DNA of 64,000 bases from UBA3537 sp038138145 (GCA_038138145.1 JAYQDD010000005.1:62001-126000), one strand, 5' to 3'. Counted from the stretch's first letter, positions 8,121-15,588 are shown. The notes: generated from the letters alone by a model not told the origin. A program made the numbers and translations.

Positions 8121-9572
8121 ATGGAAATAACGTTAAAAGGAGATGCAAAGATTGAAAGCGTGCCCTCTTTGAAAGATAAAGCTTTACGAATTAACCTCAA
8201 TGAAAATATTTATGGAACTTTTGCAGAAATTGGTGCTGGTCAAGAAACTGTTCGGCATTTTTTTCGTGCTGGTGGTGCTTCAGGAACTATAGCCAAAGCC
8301 ATGTCGGCCTATGACAAGTCATTTAGTGATGCTATTTATGGTACAGAAGACGATCGGCGGTATGTCACCGAAAACCGACTTCGAAAAATGTTGGCGCACG
8401 AAGTTCGACTCATCGAAGACCGAATTTCCAGAGGAGACAACCCCAATAAAATGTTTTTTAGCTATGCCAATACGGTCACTACTATCGATTTTGCAAAACG
8501 CTACAAAGGTCATGGTTGGGTAGGCATCAAATACCAAATTGACCCTAACGAACCGTACAACGAAATTATTTTGCATGTTCGCTTCAAAGAAAATGATGCC
8601 CGATTACAACAAGAAACTCTGGGGAAATTAGGAACAAACCTAATTTATGGTGCGTTTTATAAGCACAATCAACCCAAAAAATTGCTGCGCTATTTATACG
8701 ATCATCTCAGTAAAGACCAACTTGAAATTGATACTATAAATTTTTCCGGACCCGTTTTTAAAGATGTCGATAATAGACTGATGAGTTTGCAACTGGTTAA
8801 AAATGGAATGACCGATGCCGTTATGTTTGCACCTGATGGCAACAATGTTTTACCAGCTCGTGTGCTTTACAAAAAAAATATACTTGCCTTTAGAGGTAGT
8901 TTTAGACCTGTTACTCGAGTCAACGTGGACATGTACGAAAACTCTTTTGAGATGTTCAAAAAAGAAAATAAAGTTGACGCTGAAAAAACACAAGTTGTTT
9001 TTGAGATTACACTTTCAAACCTTAGAGCATCAGGGGGTGAGATTGATGAGCAAGATTTTATGGATCGAGCGCGCTTGCTTTGTTCGCTAGGCCAAACGGT
9101 GCTGATTTCAAATTTTCAAGAATATTACAAACTGGTGGAATATTTTAGTCAGTACTCCAAAAAGCGTATGGTACTTTCGATGGGGGTCAACAACCTCATC
9201 GATATTTTTGATGAAAAATATTACCGACATCTAAGTGGTGGAATTTTGGAGGCCTTTGGAAAACTATTCCACAAAGATTTAAAAGTATATCTCTACCCCA
9301 TGCTCGGAGAAGATGGCACCCTCATTACTAGCGAAAATCTAAAAGTACACCCGCGTATGAAAGAGCTTTATAAGTTCTTTAAATACACCGGAAAATTAGT
9401 GGATATTAAAAACTACAGACCTGAAATATTGAATATCTTCTCTAGAAAAGTACTAAAAATGATTGCTAACGGCGAAGAAGGTTGGGAACCCCTACTTCCT
9501 ACCGTCGTTTCCAACATGATTAGAGAACAAAAACTCTTTGGTTTTTCTGAAAAAGAAGTAGAAACCAATTAG
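8121..9572 (+). CDS. Conserved protein of unknown function (483 aa)
   Basis: A 483-aa soluble protein without signal peptide or membrane segments. The N-terminal block LRINLNENIYGTFAEIGAGQ followed by ETVRHFFRAGG is a strongly conserved hallmark of a family found in many bacteria. I recall entries under unrelated names (nicotinate-nucleotide adenylyltransferase, TonB-dependent receptor); nothing here supports them, since there is no HxGH nucleotidyltransferase motif and no signal peptide. Later conserved-looking blocks include MFFSYANTVTTIDFAKRYKG, HGWVGIKYQ and VLSMGVNNLIDIFDE. It has its own promoter and stands as a single gene divergent from the metallo-hydrolase and convergent with bcp. 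Function is genuinely unknown. Confidence 0.8.
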   Translation: MEITLKGDAKIESVPSLKDKALRINLNENIYGTFAEIGAGQETVRHFFRAGGASGTIAKAMSAYDKSFSDAIYGTEDDRRYVTENRLRKMLAHEVRLIEDRISRGDNPNKMFFSYANTVTTIDFAKRYKGHGWVGIKYQIDPNEPYNEIILHVRFKENDARLQQETLGKLGTNLIYGAFYKHNQPKKLLRYLYDHLSKDQLEIDTINFSGPVFKDVDNRLMSLQLVKNGMTDAVMFAPDGNNVLPARVLYKKNILAFRGSFRPVTRVNVDMYENSFEMFKKENKVDAEKTQVVFEITLSNLRASGGEIDEQDFMDRARLLCSLGQTVLISNFQEYYKLVEYFSQYSKKRMVLSMGVNNLIDIFDEKYYRHLSGGILEAFGKLFHKDLKVYLYPMLGEDGTLITSENLKVHPRMKELYKFFKYTGKLVDIKNYRPEILNIFSRKVLKMIANGEEGWEPLLPTVVSNMIREQKLFGFSEKEVETN

Positions 9573-9582
9573 AATTTTTGAA

Positions 9583-10035
9583 TTACTTCAAAATCTGATC
9601 AGTGTGCTCTTTCGTTTTAACTTTGGTAATCACATCCTCAATAATTCCATTTTCGTCAATCACAAAAGTAATGCGGTGAATACCATCATACTCACGACCC
9701 ATAAACTTTTTTGGCCCCCAAACGCCATAAGCATTGATCACGGTTTTGTCCTCATCGGCCAATAAATCGTAAGGAAATTCAAATTTATTTTTAAAGTTAG
9801 ATTGACGCTTTGTATTATCGGCACTAACGCCCAACACATCATACCCTTGCGCCACAAAACGACTGTAATTGTCACTTAAATTACAGGCCTCCAAAGTACA
9901 GCCCGGAGTACTCGCTTTTGGATAAAAGAAAAGCACCAACTTTTTGCCGCTAAAATCGGACAAACTTACGGCGTTTCCATCTTGATTAATACTTTGAAAA
10001 TCAGGAGCTTGATCGCCAATTTGTAATGTAGTCAT
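9583..10035 (-). CDS. bcp: Thioredoxin-dependent thiol peroxidase (Bcp/PrxQ)
   Basis: A 150-aa cytosolic peroxiredoxin that reduces hydrogen peroxide and organic hydroperoxides with electrons from thioredoxin. The PrxQ active site is visible as KASTPGCTLEAC: the peroxidatic Cys lies in PGC and the resolving Cys five residues later, the atypical 2-Cys arrangement. The N-terminal GDQAPDFQ and the GVSADN motif are typical, as is the length. It is divergent from nth with only 34 bases between the starts, so the two promoters overlap; a -7 box (TATCTTTG) lies 21 bases upstream of this start. Confidence 0.93.
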   Translation of the reverse strand: MTTLQIGDQAPDFQSINQDGNAVSLSDFSGKKLVLFFYPKASTPGCTLEACNLSDNYSRFVAQGYDVLGVSADNTKRQSNFKNKFEFPYDLLADEDKTVINAYGVWGPKKFMGREYDGIHRITFVIDENGIIEDVITKVKTKEHTDQILK

Positions 10036-10049
10036 ATTTAGTATATTTG
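10020..10049 (+). promoter_or_regulatory. -33/-7 promoter for nth
   Basis: TTTG at 10020-10023 (inside the start of bcp) and TATATTTG at 10042-10049, with an 18-base spacer, fit the flavobacterial consensus. The ATG of nth is 20 bases downstream of the -7 box. Confidence 0.65.
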
Positions 10050-10056
10050 ATATCTA

Positions 10057-10064
10057 CAAAGATA
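10057..10064 (-). promoter_or_regulatory. -7 promoter box for bcp
   Basis: On the minus strand TATCTTTG matches TAnnTTTG exactly, 21 bases before the bcp ATG. It interleaves with the nth promoter, so polymerase binding at the two may be mutually exclusive. No -33 element is evident. Confidence 0.5.
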
Positions 10065-10069
10065 ATCGA

Positions 10070-10720
10070 ATGACAAAAAAAGAAAAGGTAAATTTTGTTA
10101 TAAAAACCTTAAATAATTTATACCCCGAAATTCCTGTCCCCTTGGACCACAAGGACCCCTACACTCTATTGATTGCCGTCTTGCTTTCTGCTCAATGTAC
10201 CGATGTTCGTGTCAATCAAATCACGCCGCTGCTTTTTGCCAAAGCCGACAACCCCTACGACATGGTTAAAATGACCGTTGAAGACATTAAAACCATCATC
10301 CGCCCCTGTGGTCTTTCGCCCATGAAAAGTAAAGGGATTTATGGTTTGTCTCAAATTTTGATTGAACAACACAACGGACAAGTTCCCCAAAGTTTTGAAG
10401 CTCTGGAAGCTCTTCCTGCTGTAGGACACAAAACCGCAAGTGTTGTGATGGCCCAGGCCTTTGGTGTGCCTGCTTTTCCTGTGGATACGCATATTCACCG
10501 GCTTATGTACCGCTGGAATTTATCCAACGGCAAAAGCGTGGCACAAACTGAAAAAGACGCTAAACGATTGTTCCCAAAAGCACTTTGGAACGACCTGCAT
10601 TTGCAAATTATATGGTATGGCCGCGAATACTCCCCTGCTCGTGGTTGGAACCTTGATAACGATTTGATTACAAAAACCATTGGTAGAAAATCGGTGCTAA
10701 AAACACAAAAAAAAACCTAA
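10070..10720 (+). CDS. nth: Endonuclease III (DNA glycosylase/AP lyase) without the 4Fe-4S cysteines
   Basis: A 216-aa HhH-GPD base-excision-repair glycosylase that removes oxidised pyrimidines and cleaves the abasic site. The helix-hairpin-helix reads LPAVGHKTASVV with the catalytic Lys, followed by FPVDTHIHRL with the catalytic Asp, and LLSAQCTDVRVN near residue 40 is typical. Oddly, the C-terminus (YGREYSPARGWNLDND then ITKTIGRKS) contains none of the four cluster Cys that end the E. coli enzyme; only two Cys occur, both in the N-terminal half. Overall length is normal, so this looks like loss of the cluster, not truncation. A hairpin terminator overlaps the stop. Confidence 0.9.
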   Translation: MTKKEKVNFVIKTLNNLYPEIPVPLDHKDPYTLLIAVLLSAQCTDVRVNQITPLLFAKADNPYDMVKMTVEDIKTIIRPCGLSPMKSKGIYGLSQILIEQHNGQVPQSFEALEALPAVGHKTASVVMAQAFGVPAFPVDTHIHRLMYRWNLSNGKSVAQTEKDAKRLFPKALWNDLHLQIIWYGREYSPARGWNLDNDLITKTIGRKSVLKTQKKT

Positions 10721-10738
10721 ACCATGGTTTAGGATTTT
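10716..10738 (+). terminator. Palindromic terminator at the end of nth
   Basis: The perfect 18-base palindrome CCTAAACCATGGTTTAGG (10716-10733) is followed by ATTTTT and preceded by a run of nine A. It can therefore serve as a bidirectional intrinsic terminator between nth and the convergent 47-aa ORF. The nth stop codon lies within it. Confidence 0.7.
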
Positions 10739-10749
10739 TACTTCAAAGT

Positions 10750-10893
10750 TTAGTTTTTAAACGCTTCAAAATGTATCGCTCCATAGGAGATCACTGTGAA
10801 TGCTTTTGAGTAATCAAGAAGAAATTTTATGGTTTCTTCTCGTGGTTTTAATTGTTCAGAATTTGAGAGGTGTTCAGTGTAAAGTTTTGCCAT
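10750..10893 (-). CDS. 47-aa small protein downstream of the sigma factor
   Basis: An ORF of 47 codons begins at ATG 10893 and ends at TAA 10750, reading MAKLYTEHLSNSEQLKPREE, then TIKFLLDYSKAFTVISYGAI and HFEAFKN. It begins 63 bases after the stop of the sigma-factor gene on the same strand and ends just before the shared palindromic terminator, so it looks like the second gene of that transcription unit. Composition is that of a normal soluble protein, with a likely amphipathic helix (TIKFLLDYSKAF). I have the impression that similar FLL(D/N)-SKA small proteins follow this sigma factor in other flavobacteria, but cannot verify that. No function is assigned. Confidence 0.6.
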   Translation of the reverse strand: MAKLYTEHLSNSEQLKPREETIKFLLDYSKAFTVISYGAIHFEAFKN

Positions 10894-10956
10894 TCGCCTA
10901 ATGTTTGCTTGTGTTATACTATGGCTAACGCAAAACTTTTCAATTTATTTTATACA

Positions 10957-11544
10957 CTACTCATTTGTTAAGCTAATATTGTGTTTTTCAATCATTTTCC
11001 GAAGATTAATCAGCCCATAACGCATACGCCCCAGTGCCGTATTGATGCTCACTCCCGTGTTTTCAGAAATTTCCTTAAAACTCATATCTTGATACATCCG
11101 CATTTTGATGACAGACTTTTGTTCTTCTGGCAATTCATCCAACAACAAGCGCACATGATCGTTGATTTGACCATCAACAATTTTGTGTTCAACATTAGCA
11201 CTACCATCAGATAAAACAGAAAAAATATCAAAATCACCATTGTTTTTGAATTTTGGCATACGGTTGTTTTTTCTAAAATAATCAATGACAAGATTATGTG
11301 CAATACGCATCACCCAAGGCAAAAATTTACCTTGTTCGTTGTATGTTCCTTTCTTTAGTGTACGAATGACTTTAATGAACGTATCTTGAAAGATATCTTC
11401 TGTCGCATCGCGATCATATACCTTAGAAAAAATAAACCCATACAAACGCTGCTGATGTCTATTGATCAGTACCGAAAGTGCAGTTTCTTGACCTGAAATG
11501 TAATTGGTAACGAGTTGAGCATCGCTTAAAGATTTGGTATTCAT
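10957..11544 (-). CDS. ECF-type RNA polymerase sigma factor
   Basis: A 195-aa sigma-70-family protein with region 2 and region 4 only. Region 2 spans about residues 20-95 (LINRHQQRLYGFIFSKV, DIFQDTFIKVIRTL, PWVMRIAHNLVIDYFRK). Region 4 spans about 130-185 (LDELPEEQKSVIKMRMYQDM and FKEISENTGVSINTALGRMR, the helix-turn-helix that reads the -35). It directs RNA polymerase to a set of promoters not visible here. No membrane anti-sigma factor gene lies beside it; only a 47-aa ORF follows. A complete -33/-7 promoter precedes it, and the leader contains a 12-bp inverted repeat reaching into the start codon, which may control translation. Confidence 0.9.
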   Translation of the reverse strand: MNTKSLSDAQLVTNYISGQETALSVLINRHQQRLYGFIFSKVYDRDATEDIFQDTFIKVIRTLKKGTYNEQGKFLPWVMRIAHNLVIDYFRKNNRMPKFKNNGDFDIFSVLSDGSANVEHKIVDGQINDHVRLLLDELPEEQKSVIKMRMYQDMSFKEISENTGVSINTALGRMRYGLINLRKMIEKHNISLTNE

Positions 11545-11608
11545 AACATTACTTATTTAGTCAGCACTGAGTGTGCTGTAGTTAAAAATTATTTTAAAGT
11601 AATGTTAT
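11543..11608 (-). promoter_or_regulatory. Structured 5' leader covering the sigma-factor start codon
   Basis: A perfect 12-base inverted repeat (11543-11554 and 11597-11608; ATAACATTACTT on the plus strand and its complement) encloses 42 bases that contain a second hairpin, CAGCAC-TGAGT-GTGCTG (11562-11578). In the minus-strand mRNA the 3' arm is the sequence just before and including the AU of the start codon at 11544. The fold would therefore bury the translation-initiation site. It lies inside the leader predicted from the promoter at 11639-11671. Reading the repeat is direct; an RNA role is inference. Confidence 0.55.
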
Positions 11609-11638
11609 TCTATAAGCGTTTTATTAAAGATTATGAAC

Positions 11639-11671
11639 CAAATATAACAACATTGAAATTAAAATTCCAAA
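11639..11671 (-). promoter_or_regulatory. -33/-7 promoter for the sigma-factor gene
   Basis: On the minus strand TTTG (11671-11668), a 21-base spacer and TATATTTG (11646-11639) form a complete flavobacterial vegetative promoter. Transcription would start near 11633, giving a leader of about 90 bases before the ATG at 11544. Confidence 0.65.
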
Positions 11672-11735
11672 TTTTGTGTACATATTTTAATCTTAATAAG
11701 ACGTTAATGTGCTTCTATTCTATGGGCAATAATAG

Positions 11736-11743
11736 TATCTTTA
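11736..11743 (+). promoter_or_regulatory. Near-consensus -7 box before uvrA
   Basis: TATCTTTA differs from TAnnTTTG at the last base and lies 17 bases upstream of the uvrA ATG. No -33 TTG is evident, so the call is tentative. Confidence 0.3.
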
Positions 11744-11760
11744 CGCCTTATTTTTGCTAA

Positions 11761-14553
11761 ATGTCAAACCGCTTTTCTTCACTTCATCCTAAAGATCATA
11801 TCCTTATTAAGGGCGCAAAATTGCATAATTTAAAAAATGTAGATGTAGCCATTCCAAGAAATAAATTAGTGGTGCTAACGGGGCTCTCTGGATCAGGGAA
11901 ATCGAGTTTGGCCTTTGATACCCTGTATGCTGAAGGGCAACGCCGTTATGTAGAAAGTTTATCTAGTTATGCGCGTCAGTTTTTAGGACGATTGCATAAA
12001 CCTAATGTAGATTTTATCAAAGGGATTGCCCCAGCAATTGCCATCGAACAAAAAGTAAATTCTACAAATCCACGTTCGACAGTTGGCACATCAACAGAAA
12101 TTTACGACTACCTAAAATTATTGTTTGCACGTGTAGGGATTACCTATTCCCCTATTTCGGGAGAACAGGTTAAAAAAGACAATACCACAGATGTTGTAGA
12201 CCATGTACGTTCCTTTGATGAAGGTCAAAAATTGCTTTTGTTGGCGCCCATTCATTTGGAAGAAGGCAGACAACTTGATGAAAAACTAAAAACCCTACAG
12301 AGTCAGGGTTATGCACGAATAAAAATCAATGACAAAGTAGAGCGCATAGAAAACGTGATTGGTTTGGAACTCAAAGATATTACGCTTCAATTGGTCGTTG
12401 ATCGCATCATTGTACGTCATGAAAATGATTTTTTTAATCGTTTGGCCGATGCTATTGAAATCGCTTTTTACGAAGGTAAAGGTGGGTGCTCAATTGAAAA
12501 TTTAGAACATAAAACAGCGCGAGAATTCAACACAAACTTTTCATTAGATGGGCAAACGTTTTTAGAACCCAGCACCCATCTTTTTAGTTTCAATAATCCT
12601 TATGGTGCGTGTCCACAATGTGAAGGGTACGGCGATGTGGTCGGTATCGATAAAACGCTTGTCGTTCCGAATACAACCCTTTCAATTTATGAAAATGCTG
12701 TTTTTCCATGGTGTGGGGAAAGTATGTCTTATTACAGAAATGAATTGGTAAATAACGGACATAAATTTGATTTTCCTATACACAAACCCTATTTTGAACT
12801 CACTTCAAAACAAAAGCAATTGCTTTGGACTGGAAATCAATATTTTACAGGACTTAATGCATTTTTTGAAGAATTGGAATCCAAAGCATATAAAGTCCAA
12901 AATAGAGTGATGCTGTCCCGCTATCGCGGAAAAACAAAATGCGCTGAATGCGAAGGCAAACGGCTCAGAAAAGAAGCGAATTATGTCAAAATCGGTGAGC
13001 AATCCATCACCGATTTAGTAGAAATGCCCATCAAAGAATTAAAAGCTTTTTTTGAAACCCTTCAACTTACGGAGAGTGAACATGAAATTGCAAAACGATT
13101 GCTGGTAGAAATCAGAAGCCGTCTTCGTTTTCTATCCAATGTTGGACTTGATTATTTGACTTTAAACAGGAAATCAAATACCCTTTCAGGTGGAGAAAGT
13201 CAGCGCATCAACCTAGCAACGTCGCTCGGAAGTAGTCTTGTGGGATCGATGTATATATTGGATGAACCAAGTATTGGATTGCACTCCAAAGACACCGAGC
13301 AGCTTGTTGCTGTCCTTAAAGCATTGAGAGATTTAGGCAATACCGTTATCGTAGTTGAGCACGATGAAGCCATTATGCGCGCCGCAGATTACATCATTGA
13401 TATTGGTCCTGAAGCTGGAAGCTTTGGTGGAGAAATTGTGGCCACAGGGAATTACGATTCCATCCTAAAAAGCGATACACTTACCGCCCAATATCTTAAC
13501 GGAACAATGGCCATAGAAGTGCCCAAAAAACGACGTACTTCTAAATATGCTGTAAAAATTGAAGGTGCACGCGCAAATAACCTTAAAAACATTGATGTTG
13601 AATTTCCATTGAATATGCTCACCGTAGTCACAGGAGTTTCAGGCAGTGGAAAAAGCACATTAGTTAAAAATAATTTATACCCAGCATTAAACAAAGAACT
13701 CATTGGCTATGGCGAAAAGCCGGGAGAATTTTCCAAACTTACAGGTAACTTTAGTTCCGTAAAATTCATTGAATTTGTCGATCAAAATCCCATTGGACGA
13801 TCCTCCAGATCCAATCCTGTGACCTATATAAAGGCCTATGACGATATCCGTATGTTGTTCTCCAAACAAAAAATAAGCACACTAAGAGGATTTCAACCTA
13901 AGCATTTTTCATTTAATGTAGACGGCGGACGATGTCCTAGTTGCAAAGGTGAGGGTGTGGTAACCATCGAAATGCAATTCATGGCCGATGTACAACTCAA
14001 ATGCGAAAGTTGTGGTGGAAAACGGTTTAAAAAAGAAGTGTTAGAGGTTAAATTCAACAACAAAACCATAGACGATGTACTGAATATGACCATTGACGAT
14101 GCCTTAGTATTTTTTGAAACTCATAATTGTAACAAAATAAAAAAGAAACTTCAACCGCTTAAAGACGTTGGGTTGGGCTACGTGACTCTTGGGCAAAGCT
14201 CCTCTACTCTATCGGGTGGTGAAGCACAACGCATCAAACTTGCCTCTTTTTTGGGCAAAGGAAGTAGTAGTGACTCGGGCCTATTTATCTTCGATGAACC
14301 TACAACAGGTTTACATTTTCACGACATCAAAAAACTCCTTAAATCATTCAATGCACTCATTGAACATGGTCATTCCATTATTGTGATTGAGCATAATTTA
14401 GAACTCATCAAATCCGCCGATTTTATTATTGATTTGGGGCCAGAAGGTGGCAAAAATGGCGGACATCTTATGGCTGTAGGCACACCCGAAGATGTGGTAA
14501 AATCCAAAAAATCCACCACAGGAAAATTTTTAAAATCGACTTTAAGTAATTGA
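11761..14553 (+). CDS. uvrA: Excinuclease ABC subunit A (UvrA)
   Basis: A 930-aa tandem ABC ATPase that scans DNA for bulky lesions and loads UvrB in nucleotide excision repair. Walker A motifs are GLSGSGKSS (about residue 40) and GVSGSGKST (about 625). Signature motifs are LSGGESQRI and LSGGEAQRI, with Walker B blocks ILDEPSIGLH and IFDEPTTGLH. The C-terminal zinc finger is complete (CPSCKGEG, 19 residues, CESCGG). The first zinc site is incomplete: CPQCEGYG is present, but the CxxC usually about 20 residues earlier is replaced by FNTNFSLDG. Flavobacteria often carry two UvrA paralogues, so this may be the second one. No uvrB lies in the window. Confidence 0.92.
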   Translation: MSNRFSSLHPKDHILIKGAKLHNLKNVDVAIPRNKLVVLTGLSGSGKSSLAFDTLYAEGQRRYVESLSSYARQFLGRLHKPNVDFIKGIAPAIAIEQKVNSTNPRSTVGTSTEIYDYLKLLFARVGITYSPISGEQVKKDNTTDVVDHVRSFDEGQKLLLLAPIHLEEGRQLDEKLKTLQSQGYARIKINDKVERIENVIGLELKDITLQLVVDRIIVRHENDFFNRLADAIEIAFYEGKGGCSIENLEHKTAREFNTNFSLDGQTFLEPSTHLFSFNNPYGACPQCEGYGDVVGIDKTLVVPNTTLSIYENAVFPWCGESMSYYRNELVNNGHKFDFPIHKPYFELTSKQKQLLWTGNQYFTGLNAFFEELESKAYKVQNRVMLSRYRGKTKCAECEGKRLRKEANYVKIGEQSITDLVEMPIKELKAFFETLQLTESEHEIAKRLLVEIRSRLRFLSNVGLDYLTLNRKSNTLSGGESQRINLATSLGSSLVGSMYILDEPSIGLHSKDTEQLVAVLKALRDLGNTVIVVEHDEAIMRAADYIIDIGPEAGSFGGEIVATGNYDSILKSDTLTAQYLNGTMAIEVPKKRRTSKYAVKIEGARANNLKNIDVEFPLNMLTVVTGVSGSGKSTLVKNNLYPALNKELIGYGEKPGEFSKLTGNFSSVKFIEFVDQNPIGRSSRSNPVTYIKAYDDIRMLFSKQKISTLRGFQPKHFSFNVDGGRCPSCKGEGVVTIEMQFMADVQLKCESCGGKRFKKEVLEVKFNNKTIDDVLNMTIDDALVFFETHNCNKIKKKLQPLKDVGLGYVTLGQSSSTLSGGEAQRIKLASFLGKGSSSDSGLFIFDEPTTGLHFHDIKKLLKSFNALIEHGHSIIVIEHNLELIKSADFIIDLGPEGGKNGGHLMAVGTPEDVVKSKKSTTGKFLKSTLSN

Positions 14554-14584
14554 TAATCATACATTTATAGATTAATATAAATTG

Positions 14585-14599
14585 TGGCACACTGTTTGG
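14585..14599 (+). promoter_or_regulatory. Candidate sigma-54-like -24/-12 element
   Basis: TGGCAC (14585-14590), five bases, then TTGG (14596-14599). The GG dinucleotide and the -12 element are spaced 10 bases apart as in sigma-54 promoters, but the expected GC is GG. It lies 35 bases before the ATG at 14635, and no TAnnTTTG box is found in that gap. Confidence 0.3.
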
Positions 14600-14634
14600 T
14601 TAAAACTAAACAAGAACCTTTAAACATTTATATT

Positions 14635-15588
14635 ATGAAAAAGTTACTGATTACATTAAGCGTAGCAATTTATTCGAGTTTTAGTTTTGCAAATGCGCCA
14701 TTTAGTGTGCGCAATTACAGTAATGCTTTCATATTTAATGAACGTGGAATTGAGTTTGCAGTATTTCCCGACGGTCAATTTGATTTTAATGTATTGAATC
14801 ATAGAGGCAGTGTATTTGGCGGAAACCAAATCGATGTAAACGTTGGTTTCAATGGTCAGGGTTATGTGAGTTTTAATGCTGGATATCAGTACGATCATTT
14901 TATTCAGTACGACGATTTTGGTGCCATTATTCAAATTCAAAATGTGCCTGTTTTTTATGATTATTACGGTAGAGTACGGCAGATTGGTAATGTACGTATC
15001 CATTACAACCACAATGATTATGTACGCCAAATTGGTGGGCTTTATATAGGATATCGTCCAAATTTAAGTTTCTATTACCATGGCTATATCAACAGCAGAA
15101 ATCGTTTTTATACCCAACGTCCATGGCATGTCTATTACCGCAGACCAAGTGTGCAAACTTGTGTGGTCTACGACCGCCCATACCGAAGATATTATACGCC
15201 AAACCGTAGACATTATACTGGTCCTTACAGAAATAACAGACGACCAGCGGTGTACCACGGAAACACACGAAGCCGTAGAACAACGCAAACTGCGTACACC
15301 AACAGTGCAAACCGCAACCGTACTTCTAGCGTATGGACAACGACCACACGATCTGTAAGTAGAGTGCATCCAGCAAATTCTGGAGCGGTACGTACCACGA
15401 CACGAACACGCACAACAACGCAACGAAGCACACCCAATCGTGTACAACAGCGCAGCAATAAACATATAAAACCTCGAGGAAATAGTGTGGTGCAACAAAA
15501 AACACGAACTGTAAAGCGTAGTGCTCCACAAAGCAATCGCCAACAAAAGAAAAAGCGAAGCCCGAGCCGTTTAAAAAGAACCCAATAA
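14635..15588 (+). CDS. Exported Arg/Thr/Tyr-rich basic protein, function unknown
   Basis: The frame is open from 14584, but the ATG at 14635 begins a clear signal peptide (MKKLLITLSVAIYSSFSFA), so the mature start is set there (317 aa before cleavage). The N-terminal third is beta-rich with a repeated VRQIG motif (YGRVRQIGNV and DYVRQIGGLY) and Phe-Asp-rich strands. The rest is strongly basic and low complexity, dominated by Arg, Thr, Gln, Asn and Tyr (YRRYYTPNRRHYTG, TRTRTTTQRS, QQKKKRSPSRLKR). No domain I recognise. It is a single gene closed by a strong hairpin terminator. The low-complexity tail causes long but spurious open frames on the other strand. Confidence 0.7.
   Translation: MKKLLITLSVAIYSSFSFANAPFSVRNYSNAFIFNERGIEFAVFPDGQFDFNVLNHRGSVFGGNQIDVNVGFNGQGYVSFNAGYQYDHFIQYDDFGAIIQIQNVPVFYDYYGRVRQIGNVRIHYNHNDYVRQIGGLYIGYRPNLSFYYHGYINSRNRFYTQRPWHVYYRRPSVQTCVVYDRPYRRYYTPNRRHYTGPYRNNRRPAVYHGNTRSRRTTQTAYTNSANRNRTSSVWTTTTRSVSRVHPANSGAVRTTTRTRTTTQRSTPNRVQQRSNKHIKPRGNSVVQQKTRTVKRSAPQSNRQQKKKRSPSRLKRTQ

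Noticed and set aside
9577..9593. TTTTGAA-TTAC-TTCAAAA hairpin between the 483-aa gene and bcp as a terminator
   Set aside because: Stem is only AT pairs plus one GC and lacks a proper T run; too weak to call.
15064..15546. Long open frames on the minus strand (up to 160 codons, Cys/Ser/Val-rich) opposite the basic exported-protein gene
   Set aside because: They mirror the low-complexity Arg/Thr-rich codons of the real gene, have no plausible domain or start context, and several overlap each other in different frames.
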